Positions 12,662 to 25,400 of a DNA stretch of 64,000 nt are shown one piece after another. The DNA comes from Telopea speciosissima (lineage: Eukaryota; Streptophyta; Magnoliopsida; Proteales; Proteaceae): contig NC_057916.1 of NCBI RefSeq assembly GCF_018873765.1, positions 32,215,501 to 32,279,500 of the forward strand, in the 5' to 3' direction. The notes below the pieces were generated by a model. The model had not been told where the DNA came from, made no database searches, and was given only the letters and a program-made list of their open reading frames with translations. The position numbers and the translations under genes were made by a program. Position 1 is the stretch's first letter. Each line of letters starts with the position of its first letter.

Positions 12662-14164
12662 GTTAGATTGTTAGAATCAGTCTCTCTCTCGCCCTCTCTC
12701 GTTTGACAAGTACTATATTCTGGATGTCGGCCAGAAATCAAAGGTTGTGAAACAGAGGGGCAAACTAGGTTGTTATTTCTTGTACCAAGGGGAAATGGCT
12801 CGCTTCAATGAAAGAAGAGCGGGAATTAGTAGAACTAGAGGAGGAATTGTTTTTAAATTTGAAAGTCAATTCGCAGAACCCTATAAAGTGCAGGTGGTCT
12901 TCTTGATCTGGATTCTGGACTGTTTAATTTATGGGCCATATCTTTAACAGGGTATTGTGAAATAATCAAGTTCAAGTGTTCCACCCTCCCATCTTTTAGC
13001 TCAATAAGTTCCTCTATTTAATGATGTCTGGTCAGATTTTGGATTTGTTAACCAAACCTAAAGGCAGCCGAAAAATCTAATGGCTGTAGTTGATGAATTA
13101 CAAATGCAACCTACGTCGATGTGTTTTGATGCTGTATTTGGTTGAGTTATAGTTGTAAATATGTTTTGGTTGCAATGTGTCAGAAAGGTAGGTGTAGTTA
13201 ACTATTTACTACGAATGAAGAATTTAAAATCAAAAGGATCGATTTTGGTTAAGGTTATAGAGAAGATGAGTTTAGTTTTGCAGATCAATAACTTTTTAAG
13301 TTCATAGATGGATGTCTGTCTGTAGTAGATTATAGATGGGAGGCATTGTTTGGAATCTGTAACGTAAGTGAAGTGCACATGGAAGTGAAGAAAAACAAAC
13401 AACTAAATGTAGGGCCATAGCCGTAAAGAAAAACAAAACAGCTAAATATATTGTTACGTTGATGAGTGGGCTTGCATGTTGTACGAGAATGGATACCTAG
13501 TGTAGTTATTTGAGTGGCAATTGGTGTAGTTATCTAGTAGTTAGTGTAGTTAAATATGATGGGGAATTGTACATGGGTAATCAGTTATTGTAAATGGTAG
13601 TAAGTTATTGTAACTATTTGAAAGCTTATTTAATAAGTCTAAAAAGGAATGAAAGTAAGTCTTTGAATCTTATTCAATTACCCTATTGAATAAGAGGTCA
13701 TGGTCTCCTCCATTAGACCAACACTTGTTGCTTCACACTCAAACTCACTTCCTTTGCTAAAAAGTAGGTACGTCTGAGAGAAGCAATCCCTTGTACGTAC
13801 CAAGTGGTATCAGAGCATCAGGGATGTGACGAGGTCAAGGCTTCCTATGTAAAGCCTACTGTCTTTTGTTTTCTTTTTGTTGCTTTTGTTTTTTGGTTTT
13901 GCTCCTCATGTTTGATTACAATGCCATAGCCCAAAGAAGCCCCATACACCCAGTCTCCATGTTTCACTCTTGAAGAAAAAGTTAGGAGATGGCATTCAAG
14001 TCCAAGATGAACTACTCGCTGTGCGGGATGACACCATGTCCTTTCTTCCAAGTCCTCAAGCACTCCTTGATCAATGTGTACACAAGAAAAAGAAAAAAAC
14101 AGGCCCTCATTCATTGGCAAGGCATGTTGCCAGCAAAAGCAACGTGGGAGGACTATGAAGAAAT

Positions 14165-15055
14165 CAACAATAACAAACTCAGCCTTATCCCAACTAAATG
14201 GGGTCGGCTACATGGATCCTTGCAAAACAAAGTAGGGAAAACTGAGGTCCACACATAATTAAAGAAATGAAACTAAGAGGAATGTAGAAATGAAGAAATG
14301 AGAGATGAGAAGTGAGAAATCAGAAATGAAAGAAATTGGAAATGAAAGTAAGAGGAAAGAGACACTGCCCAAAAAGTCAGGAAAATCTCAGCTAAAGGGG
14401 GTCAGCAACATGGATCCTTGCTGTCCAATAGGCTCTATCTGAGGTCATACTTGGTACAAGACCTAGACTATGCATGTCCTTCCTCACAACCTCCCCTATG
14501 GTCATTTTAGGCCTACCCCTAGCTCTTTTAGCTCCTTCAATCGGGATCAGATCACTCTTCCTTATTGGGATGTCCCCAAGCCTCCTTTGTACATGGCTAA
14601 ACCACCTCAAACAACATTCTTGGAGCTTGTCATGGATCGGGACAACTCCCAAATCAGATCTAATACATTCATTCCTTACTTTATCCTTTCTAGTTTTTCC
14701 GCATATCCATCTTAACATCCTCATCTCTGTTACACATAACTTCTCTATATGACACTTCTTAACTGTTCAACATTCCACCCCATACATCATAGCTAGTCGG
14801 ACAACAGTCCTATAGAAGTTCTCTTTAAGCTTTAAAGGAATACGTCAGTCACACAATACTCTGGTCGCACTTCTCCACTTCATCCATCCCAATTTAATTC
14901 TCTGTGAGACATCATCATCTATGTCACCTTCTTTATTTATGCTTGACCCCATATATCTATAATAGTCACTTTGCGGTATCTCTCTCTCTCCTCAATTTTC
15001 ACGATCTCATTAGCCATCATAGTGTGACTAAAGTTACGCATCATAACTGGCTTAA
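14165..15055 (-). mobile_element. RTE-type LINE 3' portion, 5'-truncated
   Basis: The minus strand encodes the C-terminal end of a non-LTR reverse transcriptase: [19 protein letters not shown], then [20 protein letters not shown], ending near HVADPL (14392-14724). Older, frame-broken sequence continues to about 15010. The 3' tail at the left has the (CAA)-type run and the GGGTCGGCTACATGGATCC word seen at every copy of this family in the window. An exact 11-bp duplication TATGAAGAAAT lies at 14154-14164 and 16568-16578, so the LINE and the block to its right fill one target site within the gypsy body. Confidence 0.82.
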
Positions 15056-16565
15056 TGTAGATGGGGTTCAACTAAGAGCCACTCTACGGTAGGATCAATG
15101 ACCGGTTGCAACGGAACACCATAATAGCAAATTAGCAATAAAACCATAATTAGTAATTTAGGAGGTAGAGATAAAACCAGCCTGTAGAACAGTGTCAAAC
15201 TTAGGTTGAGTGAAGGTGATGTTGAACAGGGTCTATGCTCCAAAATTCATCTAATTCTGATGGTTGGATGCTGAGATATGAAAAGAATTCCAAATAGAAG
15301 GTTATGGAATATCCCACAAACAGTACTGTCTGTATCTGGGCTCCAATGAAGATCGAGTGTAGGCCTTAATGGTGAGAACCTTTGCTGCAAGTTTGGTTCA
15401 GTTCTGATGGTCAGAAAGTCGAGATGGGAGTTAGGGATGAAAATAGAAGGTTAGTGGTGTAGAGCAATCCAGCCAGCAGAATAGGCCAAGATTGGGATCG
15501 AGTGGGGTGGTTGATGGTGTGATTCTATGTTTCAAATCTCCACAGTTTGTGATAGGGGGATGTGAAGTTATGGAGGAGGAATGAAAATAGAAGGTCAAGG
15601 CTTGGGAGCAATCCAGCCAATAGAACAGGGTAGAATGGGGATCGAATGGGCTCCTTGTTGGTGTGATTCAATCTCCCAAAGCTCTGCTGGAACAAGTTTC
15701 AGACATTGGAGAGAAACTGGTTCGATCGCTGCAGGCTGTAGGGCAGAAAATCGACATGCAGGAATGTGGTTCAATACTTCTCTGGTGATGATCAGCAATA
15801 GCAGTTAAGGACTTGCTTGGGGAGCAGTTTCTAGACTTAGTAGTGATCAGTCACAGCAGTTGCAGTCACAAACACAGCAAGGGATATCGAGTAGGGCAGG
15901 GAGAGAAGATAAGAGTAGAAGACAGAAGGGGATAAGGAGATTCGGCTCTCAGCCCTAGAGATTTTGGCTCTCACCAGCCTGGCCTCTCAGCCCTTCATCC
16001 ACACAGGGGATAACAGAACCTTCATGCTTTGAAGCAAACTTCATTCAATTATTCAAATCATGGTGGGGTGGCCTCTAAAACCTTATATTAAATAGAACTC
16101 ATAGCTGAGTCAAGCAATAAATAGAAAGTATAAGAATTAGACGCTAATGAGAATGGCAGTCTCCTATTGGGATTGGACTTGCCTTACATGAATTAGAAAC
16201 CTAATAAAATAGAAGGTAACAAAATTCGAAGTCTTTTAACTAAACTTCCAAAAAATAGAAACTAAATCTTGCAACATTAAAGTAGAAACTAATTTTTAGA
16301 AACATGAAAATAGAAACAAAACATAATCTTCTCAAGTGCAGCCAATCCTTTCCTTCTTGTCAAAACTGGAGTCTCATGTGGTCCCCACATAGATACTATC
16401 GGCCAGCAGCTGTGTTGAAGAAAGACTAAGTGATATTGACTAAAATAACATCACGATTTTCCTAAGAATATTCTCAGCAAGCCAAAATCAGGGGCTGTGA
16501 CACTGTTGATGTGAATAGTAACGTGAACAGTGTTTTGTCCCTTCTTCATGTTTTGATCTACATCA
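15056..16565 (-). mobile_element. Solo-LTR-like block next to the LINE
   Basis: It begins TGTAG and ends CTACATCA. It shares with the solo LTR at 16815 and the LTRs at 23228 an AT-rich core on the minus strand: a TATA-like box, then a GATT(A/T)AT-rich stretch, and the word ACTGTTCACGT near one end. No 5-bp duplication was found; its right end sits 2 bp from the LINE target duplication. The edges are tentative. Confidence 0.5.
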
Positions 16566-16814
16566 ATTATGAAGAAATGCTCCACCAAATTCTTGATTTG
16601 GGTCTTGAGGACAAGATCCCTTTTTATGAGGGAAGAGATGTTACGTGTATGAGTGTGGGCTTGCATGTTGTACGGGAGTGGTTACCTAGTTTAGTTATTT
16701 AAGTGGTAACTGGTGTAGTTATCTAGTAGTTAGAGTAGTTAAATGTGATGGGGAGTTGTATGTTGGTATCAATTATTATGTAAGTGGTAGACAGTTATTG
16801 TAACTATTTGAAAG

Positions 16815-18735
16815 TGATGCAGGAGCAATTCTTTGGACCGGACTAAACCTGTTGGGGGACCCATATGAAGATGAACTAGTCCCAACCTTGTTCTGGCTCA
16901 GTAGGATATTTAGTATTATTTTATTTGGGAAATATATGTAATCTTTTATTTTGGGTAGCTATTAGGGAAATTTTCAATTGAGTTTTACTGAGTTTCTATT
17001 TTTATTAGTCTAAGTTTTAGAAGTAATTATGATTCTTTATTTTTGGGTAATATAAATAGATGTGTAACCGACTAATGCAAGAGTCAACCTCGAACCAGGG
17101 AAACCAGCGGGAGATCGATTGCAGCCAGGATCAACACAATGAGGATGAACAAATTGAATAACTGAAACTTTTATTGCCTTTTTTTTTTTTTTTCCTTTTC
17201 CTGTTTACATATGAAAGAAGGACATTAAAAAAAAGGATAAGAAGAAGAAGGGGGGATAGGGATAGGAGGGGGTAGGCTATCTCAGCCTTGGGTCTTTCAC
17301 CCACAACTATTTCAGCTGTTGAACACAAGTCTTTTCAGACCAAACACTTGCAAGCAAGCAATAGAAATTTCATTAATCAAGTCTTAATTCAAGTACAACT
17401 GATTGGGCCTATTTATAGCTTGGCCTAAGCTTCACAAAATAGAAAGTCTCAAAATAGAAACCAAACAAAAATAGAAACTAAATCTAACTAAAAGGAAACA
17501 AAGGACTGTAATAGAAACTTAAGAAAATGGAGACTTTTAAATAAAAGCTAAGCCTACTTTCTAAATCTGAAATCAGAAACTAGTAATAATTTGCTAAAAC
17601 TGAATTTAGAAACTATCTAATCTCCTATTGGCTATTACAACCAAACTGAAAAATAGAAATAAGGTAAACTAACATAGCTAAACAAAAATAGGAACAAAGC
17701 TATCCATATGTGCCCCCAAATCACTGTTCACGTAAACAGTAACTCGGGTACTGTTTATGTGAACAATACGTTTTTTTGTTTTGCTTTTGTCTAGGTCTCT
17801 TATCTTCTTCATTATTCTCTATGGGCTGGGGCTGCCTTAGGTGATGCTCCATCGAACCAACAGAAACTTGCCACATCATCAGACCAGGCTGCCTCTCACA
17901 GCAGTCGAATCCCACAACCTTGCTGGGCTGGTTTTGGGGCTTGTTCCTGCGGGTACATATCGACTTGGGGAATAGTAGATTTGAATGAGTAAAAGTTTGA
18001 GTTGTTTTGTTACCAGATTGGTACAAACAAAGTCGTGTGATCATATCCCCTTCTCTCTCATATATTATTATCTCTTCTCTTCCCTGCAATTTTTTCTCTT
18101 CTTCTATTCTTTTATTCTCCTTCCCTGTCTGCTAGTAATCTGATTTATGTTCCTTCTCTTACTCTTACCTTGCAACTTCACAACTTTTCTGCAACTAAAG
18201 ATAGTACAGCATATAGGTGTATACATCAATCTCTCTCATACCCTAATATTTCAACTTGAGAATTGGTGTAGTAGTCATAAACCCTAGGACGATTCAGGTT
18301 GGAACTTTTGATTTCAAGAAGTCTAAGTGTTACGATGGCCTTGCTTGGAATTTCAGGTTGACAAGAGCTCTTTCGATTGAGATCTTCCACTCGAACCAGG
18401 TCTGGTTCCATGGTTTTCTACCGCCCCTGTTTGCCAAAGGTTGAAGAAGACTCCCTCATCCCACGATACTGATTCTAATTCTTTTATTTGCTGAGTTTCC
18501 TAATGTACCCCTTGTTTTACTATTTATTCACTCATGTCCCATGTCTTTACTTTGCTTCCAAGTATGTCCTTGCACAATAAATCTAATTCCTATTAGGTCC
18601 TATCTTCACCAATTTAACCCTTAGAAAACCTGGTTATTACGAAATTGCCATTGCCTTTCTATTGCTTAAACTTTTGTTTGATCAAGTGGGCCCATTAGCG
18701 ATCCAAATCAGGTTTGGAACCCCGGTTCCGCATCA
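16815..18735 (-). mobile_element. Solo LTR, 1921 bp, inserted in the gypsy 3' LTR
   Basis: It begins TGATGCAG and ends CGCATCA, with an exact 5-bp target duplication GAAAG (16810-16814 and 18736-18740). No internal direct repeat, primer site or polypurine tract is seen, so it looks like one LTR left after recombination. The undisturbed sequence is visible in the 5' LTR of the host element near 13620. Minus-strand orientation is inferred from a TATA box (CTATAAATAGG, about 17408-17418) arranged as in the LTRs at 23228. Confidence 0.85.
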
Positions 18736-18917
18736 GAAAGCCTATTTAATAGGTCTAAGAAGGAATGGAAGTAAGTCTTTGAATCCTATTCAATTACTCT
18801 ATCAAGTAAGAGGTCATGGTCTCCCCCATTAGACCAACACTTGTTGCTTCACATTCAACTCTCTTCCTTTTTAAAAAAATAGGTACATCTAAGAGAAGCA
18901 ATCCCTTGTACGTACCA

Positions 18918-19297
18918 TGTACAGTTTCTGTTAAGTGCTTATTTTCATGTTGCTCTCTCTCTCTCCCTATTATGGATTACATTTCTAGGAGCTTAGGGTG
19001 TGATGTTGTCTTCTAGCTTGGAAATCATGCAATTAGAAAAGGAATAAGTAACTTGTATTGAAACACCTATGTTTACTTTGTTGTAGACTTAGTGTTGGAA
19101 AGTTTGCTCCAACTAGTGAGAGGCTTTTAGTGTTTATGCATTTTTCTTGGATGTTATAGATGCTTGGGAGTCTCGTGTACTGGGTATATTCTTTTTTTTT
19201 GGTTTGTTTGTGTTGCTATCATTAGTAATTTGGAAACAACAGCGGGGAAAAGGACAAGGGAGACTCCAGAATCACTAGATATAATAATAATAATAAC

Positions 19298-19390
<93 letters not shown>

Positions 19391-19489
19391 TAGAAATAAT
19401 AATACTAATAATAGTAATAATCATCTCTTGCTAACTTTCATCAACAAATCTTTTGTCTGTTAATCTGTTGGTATCTTTTGCTATTTTAG
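18918..19489 (+). other. Sequence just upstream of the SRP9 start exon, probably a 5' UTR intron
   Basis: The segment ends in a polypyrimidine stretch and TTTTAG (19484-19489), an acceptor followed by GTCAAG and the SRP9 ATG. It contains the long TAA repeat. No other gene is seen. Confidence 0.55.
19281..19386 (+). repeat. (TAA)n microsatellite, about 35 units
   Basis: A nearly pure TAA array of about 106 bp lies about 110 bp before the SRP9 start codon. An apparent isoleucine-repeat reading frame across it is an artefact. Confidence 0.95.
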
Positions 19490-19495
19490 GTCAAG

Positions 19496-22400
19496 ATGGT
19501 GTACATTAGCTCTTGGGATGAATTCGTGGAGAGATCCATACAGTTGTTTCGTGCAGATCCTCAATCTGTATGCTCTTTTCCCTTTCTTTTATTTACTTTT
19601 GGGTGACCAAAAGCGAAGTACTACTGTGAGGGAAGGGTGAAACTTCCGTCCATCCTCCCATTAAGAACTGAAAAATGTTTTCTCTGTTGAATCCTGAAAA
19701 CAGTCAAGGTATGTTATGAAGTATAGGCATTGCGATGGGAAGTTGGTTCTCAAGGTCACTGATAATAGAGAGGTATGAACTCAGTAGTTATTCTTCTCAT
19801 TTCCTTAAATTTATCATCTTTAGAATATTAAATAAAGGAATTAGATCTTTTTGCAAGCTATCAAATTACGTATAAAACTTCGGCATTAGTACCCTTTCCA
19901 TTGTTTGTGCTTTAATTATTCCTATTGGCACAATCTATTTTTTATTTATAATTTTTTATGATCTCAATTGGTTCCGTATTATTGGGAACGAAAAAGATCG
20001 ATCTAGGAATGGTAAGAATAAAAAATGGCTAATTTTTAAGAATTAGTTATGATTAACATAGAAAAGGAAAAAAGGAAAGCAGTAGAGGTGATGGAAAACT
20101 GTGAATCGCCAATTCTTTCCACAAAAATTGATTGGCCTTATTGACTAATGAGCTTTCTCTTGAGGTACTGACTTTCAGGTGGTAGTGCTTTCCCAGAGAT
20201 ATTTTTCAGTCCTAATCGTGCTTATGTAGCTGAAATATCTCCAGGCTTTGATTTGGAAACTGCATACATTGGTTGGAGATTTGAATTATAGACATCTATC
20301 TGTTGGGTTATCACTAATATCATGGTGCACTTAATTAGGTATTGATCCATGCACTTCAGATGTGGTGCAAACCAAGGGGGTTGAGCATCTCCTCCCCCCC
20401 CCCCTTTCTTTTATAGACATTGTAGCGTCTGGTAATCATAGTTGTCAAGGTGTCCTAGGCGCCGACTTGGTATCCAGGTGGTTTTGTTGGGGTCTAGGCG
20501 ACTGTTGCCTTAGTGCAAAGAGCTAGTTTACTGGTGTCGAACCAGGTTTGGCACTTATTTATGCCAAATATCATTGAAGTAAATGTTTTTATATTTACTC
20601 AAGATATTATTCATAAATAAGCAAATACCCTCTATTTGAATCCAATAAAAATAGTTAAAAAATCAAATTCCAAAAGGATAAAAAGTCAAACCCCCAAGTT
20701 CAAGAACAAAAAAAATGGATTTTTGGCGGTAAGTGAAATTTTCTACTTTCAAATGCTGGGATTTTTCTTCAATCTAAAAATTTTATAAATCTTATTATAC
20801 CAAAACATCACTAATAACCAAAAGAGTGGTAAAATTATCTTTTGTTTTGATGTCTAAAAATTTATTTCCATTCAAGGCGATTTTAAATAGCATTTGCGCA
20901 CACCAAATAAGGTTTGACCGGAGCATAACTCTTTCAATATAAATTGGATTTAAGTAATATTGGATTTGTTTAAGCTGGTTTTGTGCTCTACCTAATACAA
21001 AAAGTCTCATGTAAAAATAAATCATTTGACAGTCAAACTTATTAGAGAACATGAACAGTTCTCTAAATCGAGAGCTGTTTAATTACGTATAGATAAGATC
21101 ATATTTTCCAAGAACTGTATAAACCAAATGTGAGACTAGATATACCAAGACAATGATCATTTTCAAGAACCGTATAAACCAAATGTATATTTTGATTGTT
21201 TCAAACTTTCAATAACTTGCTTCTTCAGTTCTGCTGTCTCCTAGTTCTATGTTGATTTTTGATGATATAAGATATATATTGTAGCATACTAAATAATGTT
21301 AGAAAGGAGGAGAAATAAAAAATAACACTTGGGTGCCTTAGTCGCCTAGGCGGGTGCCTTGTCGCCTTGACAACTATGCTGGTACTCCATTGATTATTTA
21401 GAATACCCATTAGACATGCATACCTTTAATTCTGTAGACAGGATAACCATTGGGTGCAAGGTGGATGTCTGTTTTTATTAATGGAAAACTACCATGTGAA
21501 TGTAAATGAAAAAAATTGTGTAATGAAGGTGAGAGCTGCAAAGATACCATTGTATTGTGGTAGCTGAAGATCTATTATCCATTCCCTTTGGTTTGAGCTC
21601 ATCCACAAGATAACCAGTTGGCAGATAAGCATACCTGCAATCATGATGCAAGGTTATCACAATGTAGACAGGCGTTGGATAAGACTATTTTACCTTTTGG
21701 GGCTTGGGTTGACAAGAGTAGTGGCTAAATACCCAGCCTAAAATTGAACATTTAGGCTGGGTATTTTGCCACTACTCTTTGTGATGATGTTTTCTTATGG
21801 TATTGTGATATATGTATTGGCTTTCTTTCATTAAAACTCGGCCGAGTTCACTTTGGAGTTCCAGAAGTATTTCATTTGTATTTTTCTTTCACTGTGGGCA
21901 GAACGGTGTTACAATAGAATTATGTAATGTCATGTGTTCTGGAACCCAACCAGAGGAGGACAGCCCAGTGGGTTTCCGACAACAAAGGTGCAACTGTTTT
22001 CTCTAAGATAGAACTTGGATCTGGATACCATCAACTTCGGATCAGGGAAGGAGACAAAAGTGTATGGGTCTTTGGTCTAGCACCCTTGAATCGGAATTGA
22101 GTTTCTCCCTAGGGAGAGAATACCACTTCCTTCTCAAAGCATAAGACATTTGCATGATAAACTACCAACTAGTCCATGCCAAGGGTGATGTCAAAGTCGT
22201 GCATGTTAAGCACGATCAGATCTGTCTCGAGCTTCCTCCCCTCAATGCTAATCTCACAAAAGTTTATAACACAATCCACCATTATAACCTCACCTAAAGG
22301 GGTTGCCACCGATAAGACACCAGCCAAAGGTCTAGGGTTTCTATTGAGAGAGAAAACCAAGACAAGACATGACAGGAGTAAGCACATACAACAATATATC

Positions 22401-25400
22401 GCAAGAAGTAAATAAAGGCTTATAAATAAAATCATAAAAGGTCTTTCATATCTCCAGACACATACTTATCCTTTCTCTTTTGTTAGTGGTTGATTCATAG
22501 TGTTGGCGATAGAACTGCACCCCCACATCTACCTAGGATGAGTTCCTCCCTCAAGGACAAGAGAGCGAGGTATACCACATCCACCTAAGATGTGATGTTC
22601 CCCCTTAGGAACAAACGAAATAATGCGCCCCTCCTTAGGGACAACCAAATAATGTGTTCCCCCCTCAGGCACAAACCAAATAATGGGCCCACCTAGGAAT
22701 TCCCCTTCTCGCTCATGTAATGGGGCCCACCTAGGAATTTGCTGTGTGCAGTTAAGTCCTAATACCATGCTCAACCCCTAAACACAGTTCCTCCCACAAC
22801 ATGCACAATATAATGTACACAAGAACATAGAACAAGCATATCAATTAAGGGCCAGTAAGTACCATCATTTCATTGAAGGAAAGTTCTATAGGACTGTTGT
22901 TCGCCCGACCATGATGTATGGGGCATAATGTTGGGCAGTTAAGAAGTGTCATATTGATAAGCTTTGTGTAGCTGAGATGAGCATGTTACGTTGGATGTGT
23001 GGAAAAACAAGGAAGGATAAAGTGCGTAATGAACATATAAGAGCGGACTTGGGAGTTGCCCCGATCAATGGCAAGCTCCGAGAGAGTCGTTTAAGGTGGT
23101 ATGGTCATATTCAATGGAGACCTAGGGACGCCCCAGTAAGGAGGAGTGATATGATTCCGATTGAAGGGGCTAAAAGAGTTATGGGCAGACCTAAAATGAC
23201 CATAGGAGAAGTGGTGAGGAAGGACATTAATGTAGTCCTAGGTAGGAGTAATCCCACTAGGAACCAGGGTAATAGGATCTCTTAACAAGGCTGGCCGATT
23301 GGGATAGCTTAGGCTAATTAGGGCAGAATTAGGGTTATGGTTAGGGTTTCGACTTAGGGTTTTATTTGGTAATGATGTGCAGAATTTTATGAGTCTAATG
23401 GTATAAGTTGGATCAAATTTGGTTGAGGTTGGAATTCTAGGGTTTTGGGTAGGATGCCTTATGAAAATGGACTGTTTGTAAGATCTAGGGTTTAGGGGCA
23501 GATTTTAGGAAAGAGGTTTATAGGGTATTAATTGGCAGGTCTAGGGGGTTATTTTGGTATAAAGAAGTTAGGGTTTGGATGAGTTACAAAATTCTGCAAT
23601 TTAGGGCAGAATTGGATTTTGGGTTTTAGGGTTCTAATGGATCTATGGATTAATGGAAGGGGTGATAATAGGAGTAGATGGAGCTTAGGTTAGAGGATTA
23701 GAAGAAGAAGGTTAAATGCTGAATTAATAAACTACTTACTTGAAAGATGAAATCTTCAACGGTAGCAGCTTTGAAGAACTAGAAGAAGGACCTCCCGATC
23801 TACAAGATGCAAGGAGTCGATCGGAGTCCACCAATCCCTTCACCTTGATATTACCCACAAGGTAGCCTTGATATTACTCACAAGGTTCACTCAACAGAGC
23901 AGAGCAGCAGCTATGGCAGCAAACAAAAGCTTTTTCATTAATCAAATTCGTGTACAATGCTGGCCTCCCTTATAAACTTATATAGAAGACTCAAAAATAG
24001 ATTCAGACACTAAAAAGGAATGGCCTAACCTTATCCCTAACCTATTAGGCAACTTAAACTGACTAGGAAACTCAAATAGACTCAAAATAGAGTCCTAATG
24101 ACTTAAAACAACTTAAACTACTTAAAATAAAGAAGATTCCCTAGTAGCCAATAGGATATAAGAACCTCTTAGCCAATAGGATCACTTCACTTAAATTAGA
24201 TCAATTGAACCAATTGGATGCAACCAATTTAAACCGGTTCAATTAAAAACACAAAATAAAAACTAAGTATTGGGCTAATCCCGTATGCAACCTATATACC
24301 CCTATTTCAGGCCCACTAAAGTGGCCTAATACATAGAAAACCCTTGGGAACAAATGCCCAACATATATATATCCCAACCCTACACTTATTCCCAATGAAA
24401 CAAGCCCTATTTGATGATGAATCTGCATCAACTCTCCCCAACTTGAAAAAATTCGTCCTCGAATTTTGTAGTGATGAGGGGGAATCAACATGTGATCAGC
24501 AGCTTTGACCATCCCCAAACAGAATTTCGGTGAAGCGGGAACATTGGGAATAAAGTCTTCAATGCGTGGAGCGTTCTCTTCAAAGAACCATAGTAGCATA
24601 ACAAACTCTATGTGCTCGACCTCTTCAAGAACAACATCTTGGATGTCGATGATTTCTTGTGGAGTGTTGTCAATCACCACTTCATCCTCCATGTCCTCAG
24701 CCTTGTCTACTTTGCCCTCTTCAGTAGTTTCTTCTACCATTGTGTGTTGGACCTCCACATCAATTTGATGGCCGAGCTTCTCAACCATGATCTCAACTAC
24801 TGGTGCAGCTTGGTCTTCTTGAATTTCTTTAGCTATAGGTTCTTGAATCTCTTCAACACAAACCGCTTTAGTAGAATCTTTTGTTGGTGCATCTGCCATA
24901 GGTGAAACTTCAAACACAGTCGATGTCACTTGCATTTGAGTTGACATGTTCGGCAGTCCTTGTGGCTGTACAGTCGATGTGGTCACCTTTGGTTGTAATC
25001 CTTTTAGAGTAAACAAATGATATAGACGCTGTCAATCAGGTAGGACACACAAGTTGTTTTCCGGTTCAATCCAACCTCGTCGCTCGTCCAACCAATTGCA
25101 ACCTACTGCAATAAAGCTCCTTGGAGATGGTACCGGCTTACACCAAGCACCATCATGATATGAAGAACACCCAAATTCAACACAGACTTTACCTGTAGGC
25201 TCGATGCAAATCTCTCCTGATTGGGACAACATATCCACCACGGATTGTGAAATAATGTTGTTACGTCTCCTCTCATCAACAACTAAGATGGCGGTGCTCC
25301 CATTGGGTAGACGAACTTGGGTCTTGAAAACGAAGGGAGGTGGGTCTTTCAAGGCTTGGTTGGAGCTTCCCTCCGCCATAGCTCTGATACCAATTTAATG

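Larger units (their letters stand above)
13452..18917 (+). mobile_element. Deleted Ty3/gypsy element with nested insertions
   Basis: Fossil element. The 5' LTR is 13452-13802, and a tRNA-iMet primer site (TGGTATCAGAGC) is at 13805-13816. The 3' LTR is 16639-18917 without its insert; both LTRs are about 352 bp once the insert is removed. The remaining body is only about 430 bp and includes an integrase-end/chromodomain-like piece (about 14090-14160) and the usual LEDKI-type 3' end near 16600. The copy is broken. The LTRs differ at roughly a tenth of positions by eye, so it is old. I saw no target duplication at the outer ends. Confidence 0.85.

Noticed and set aside
19164-19463. Open frame of 99 codons, mostly isoleucine
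   Set aside because: It is the translation of the (TAA)n microsatellite and has no coding character outside it.
21621-21779. Helitron 3' end (hairpin near a gene-like piece)
   Set aside because: The arms are much longer than a Helitron hairpin, and no CTRR terminus or TC start at an AT target was found.
24505-24905. Plus-strand frames opposite the acidic stretch of the LTR element
   Set aside because: They are shadows of the minus-strand frame, which has the element's orientation and primer site.
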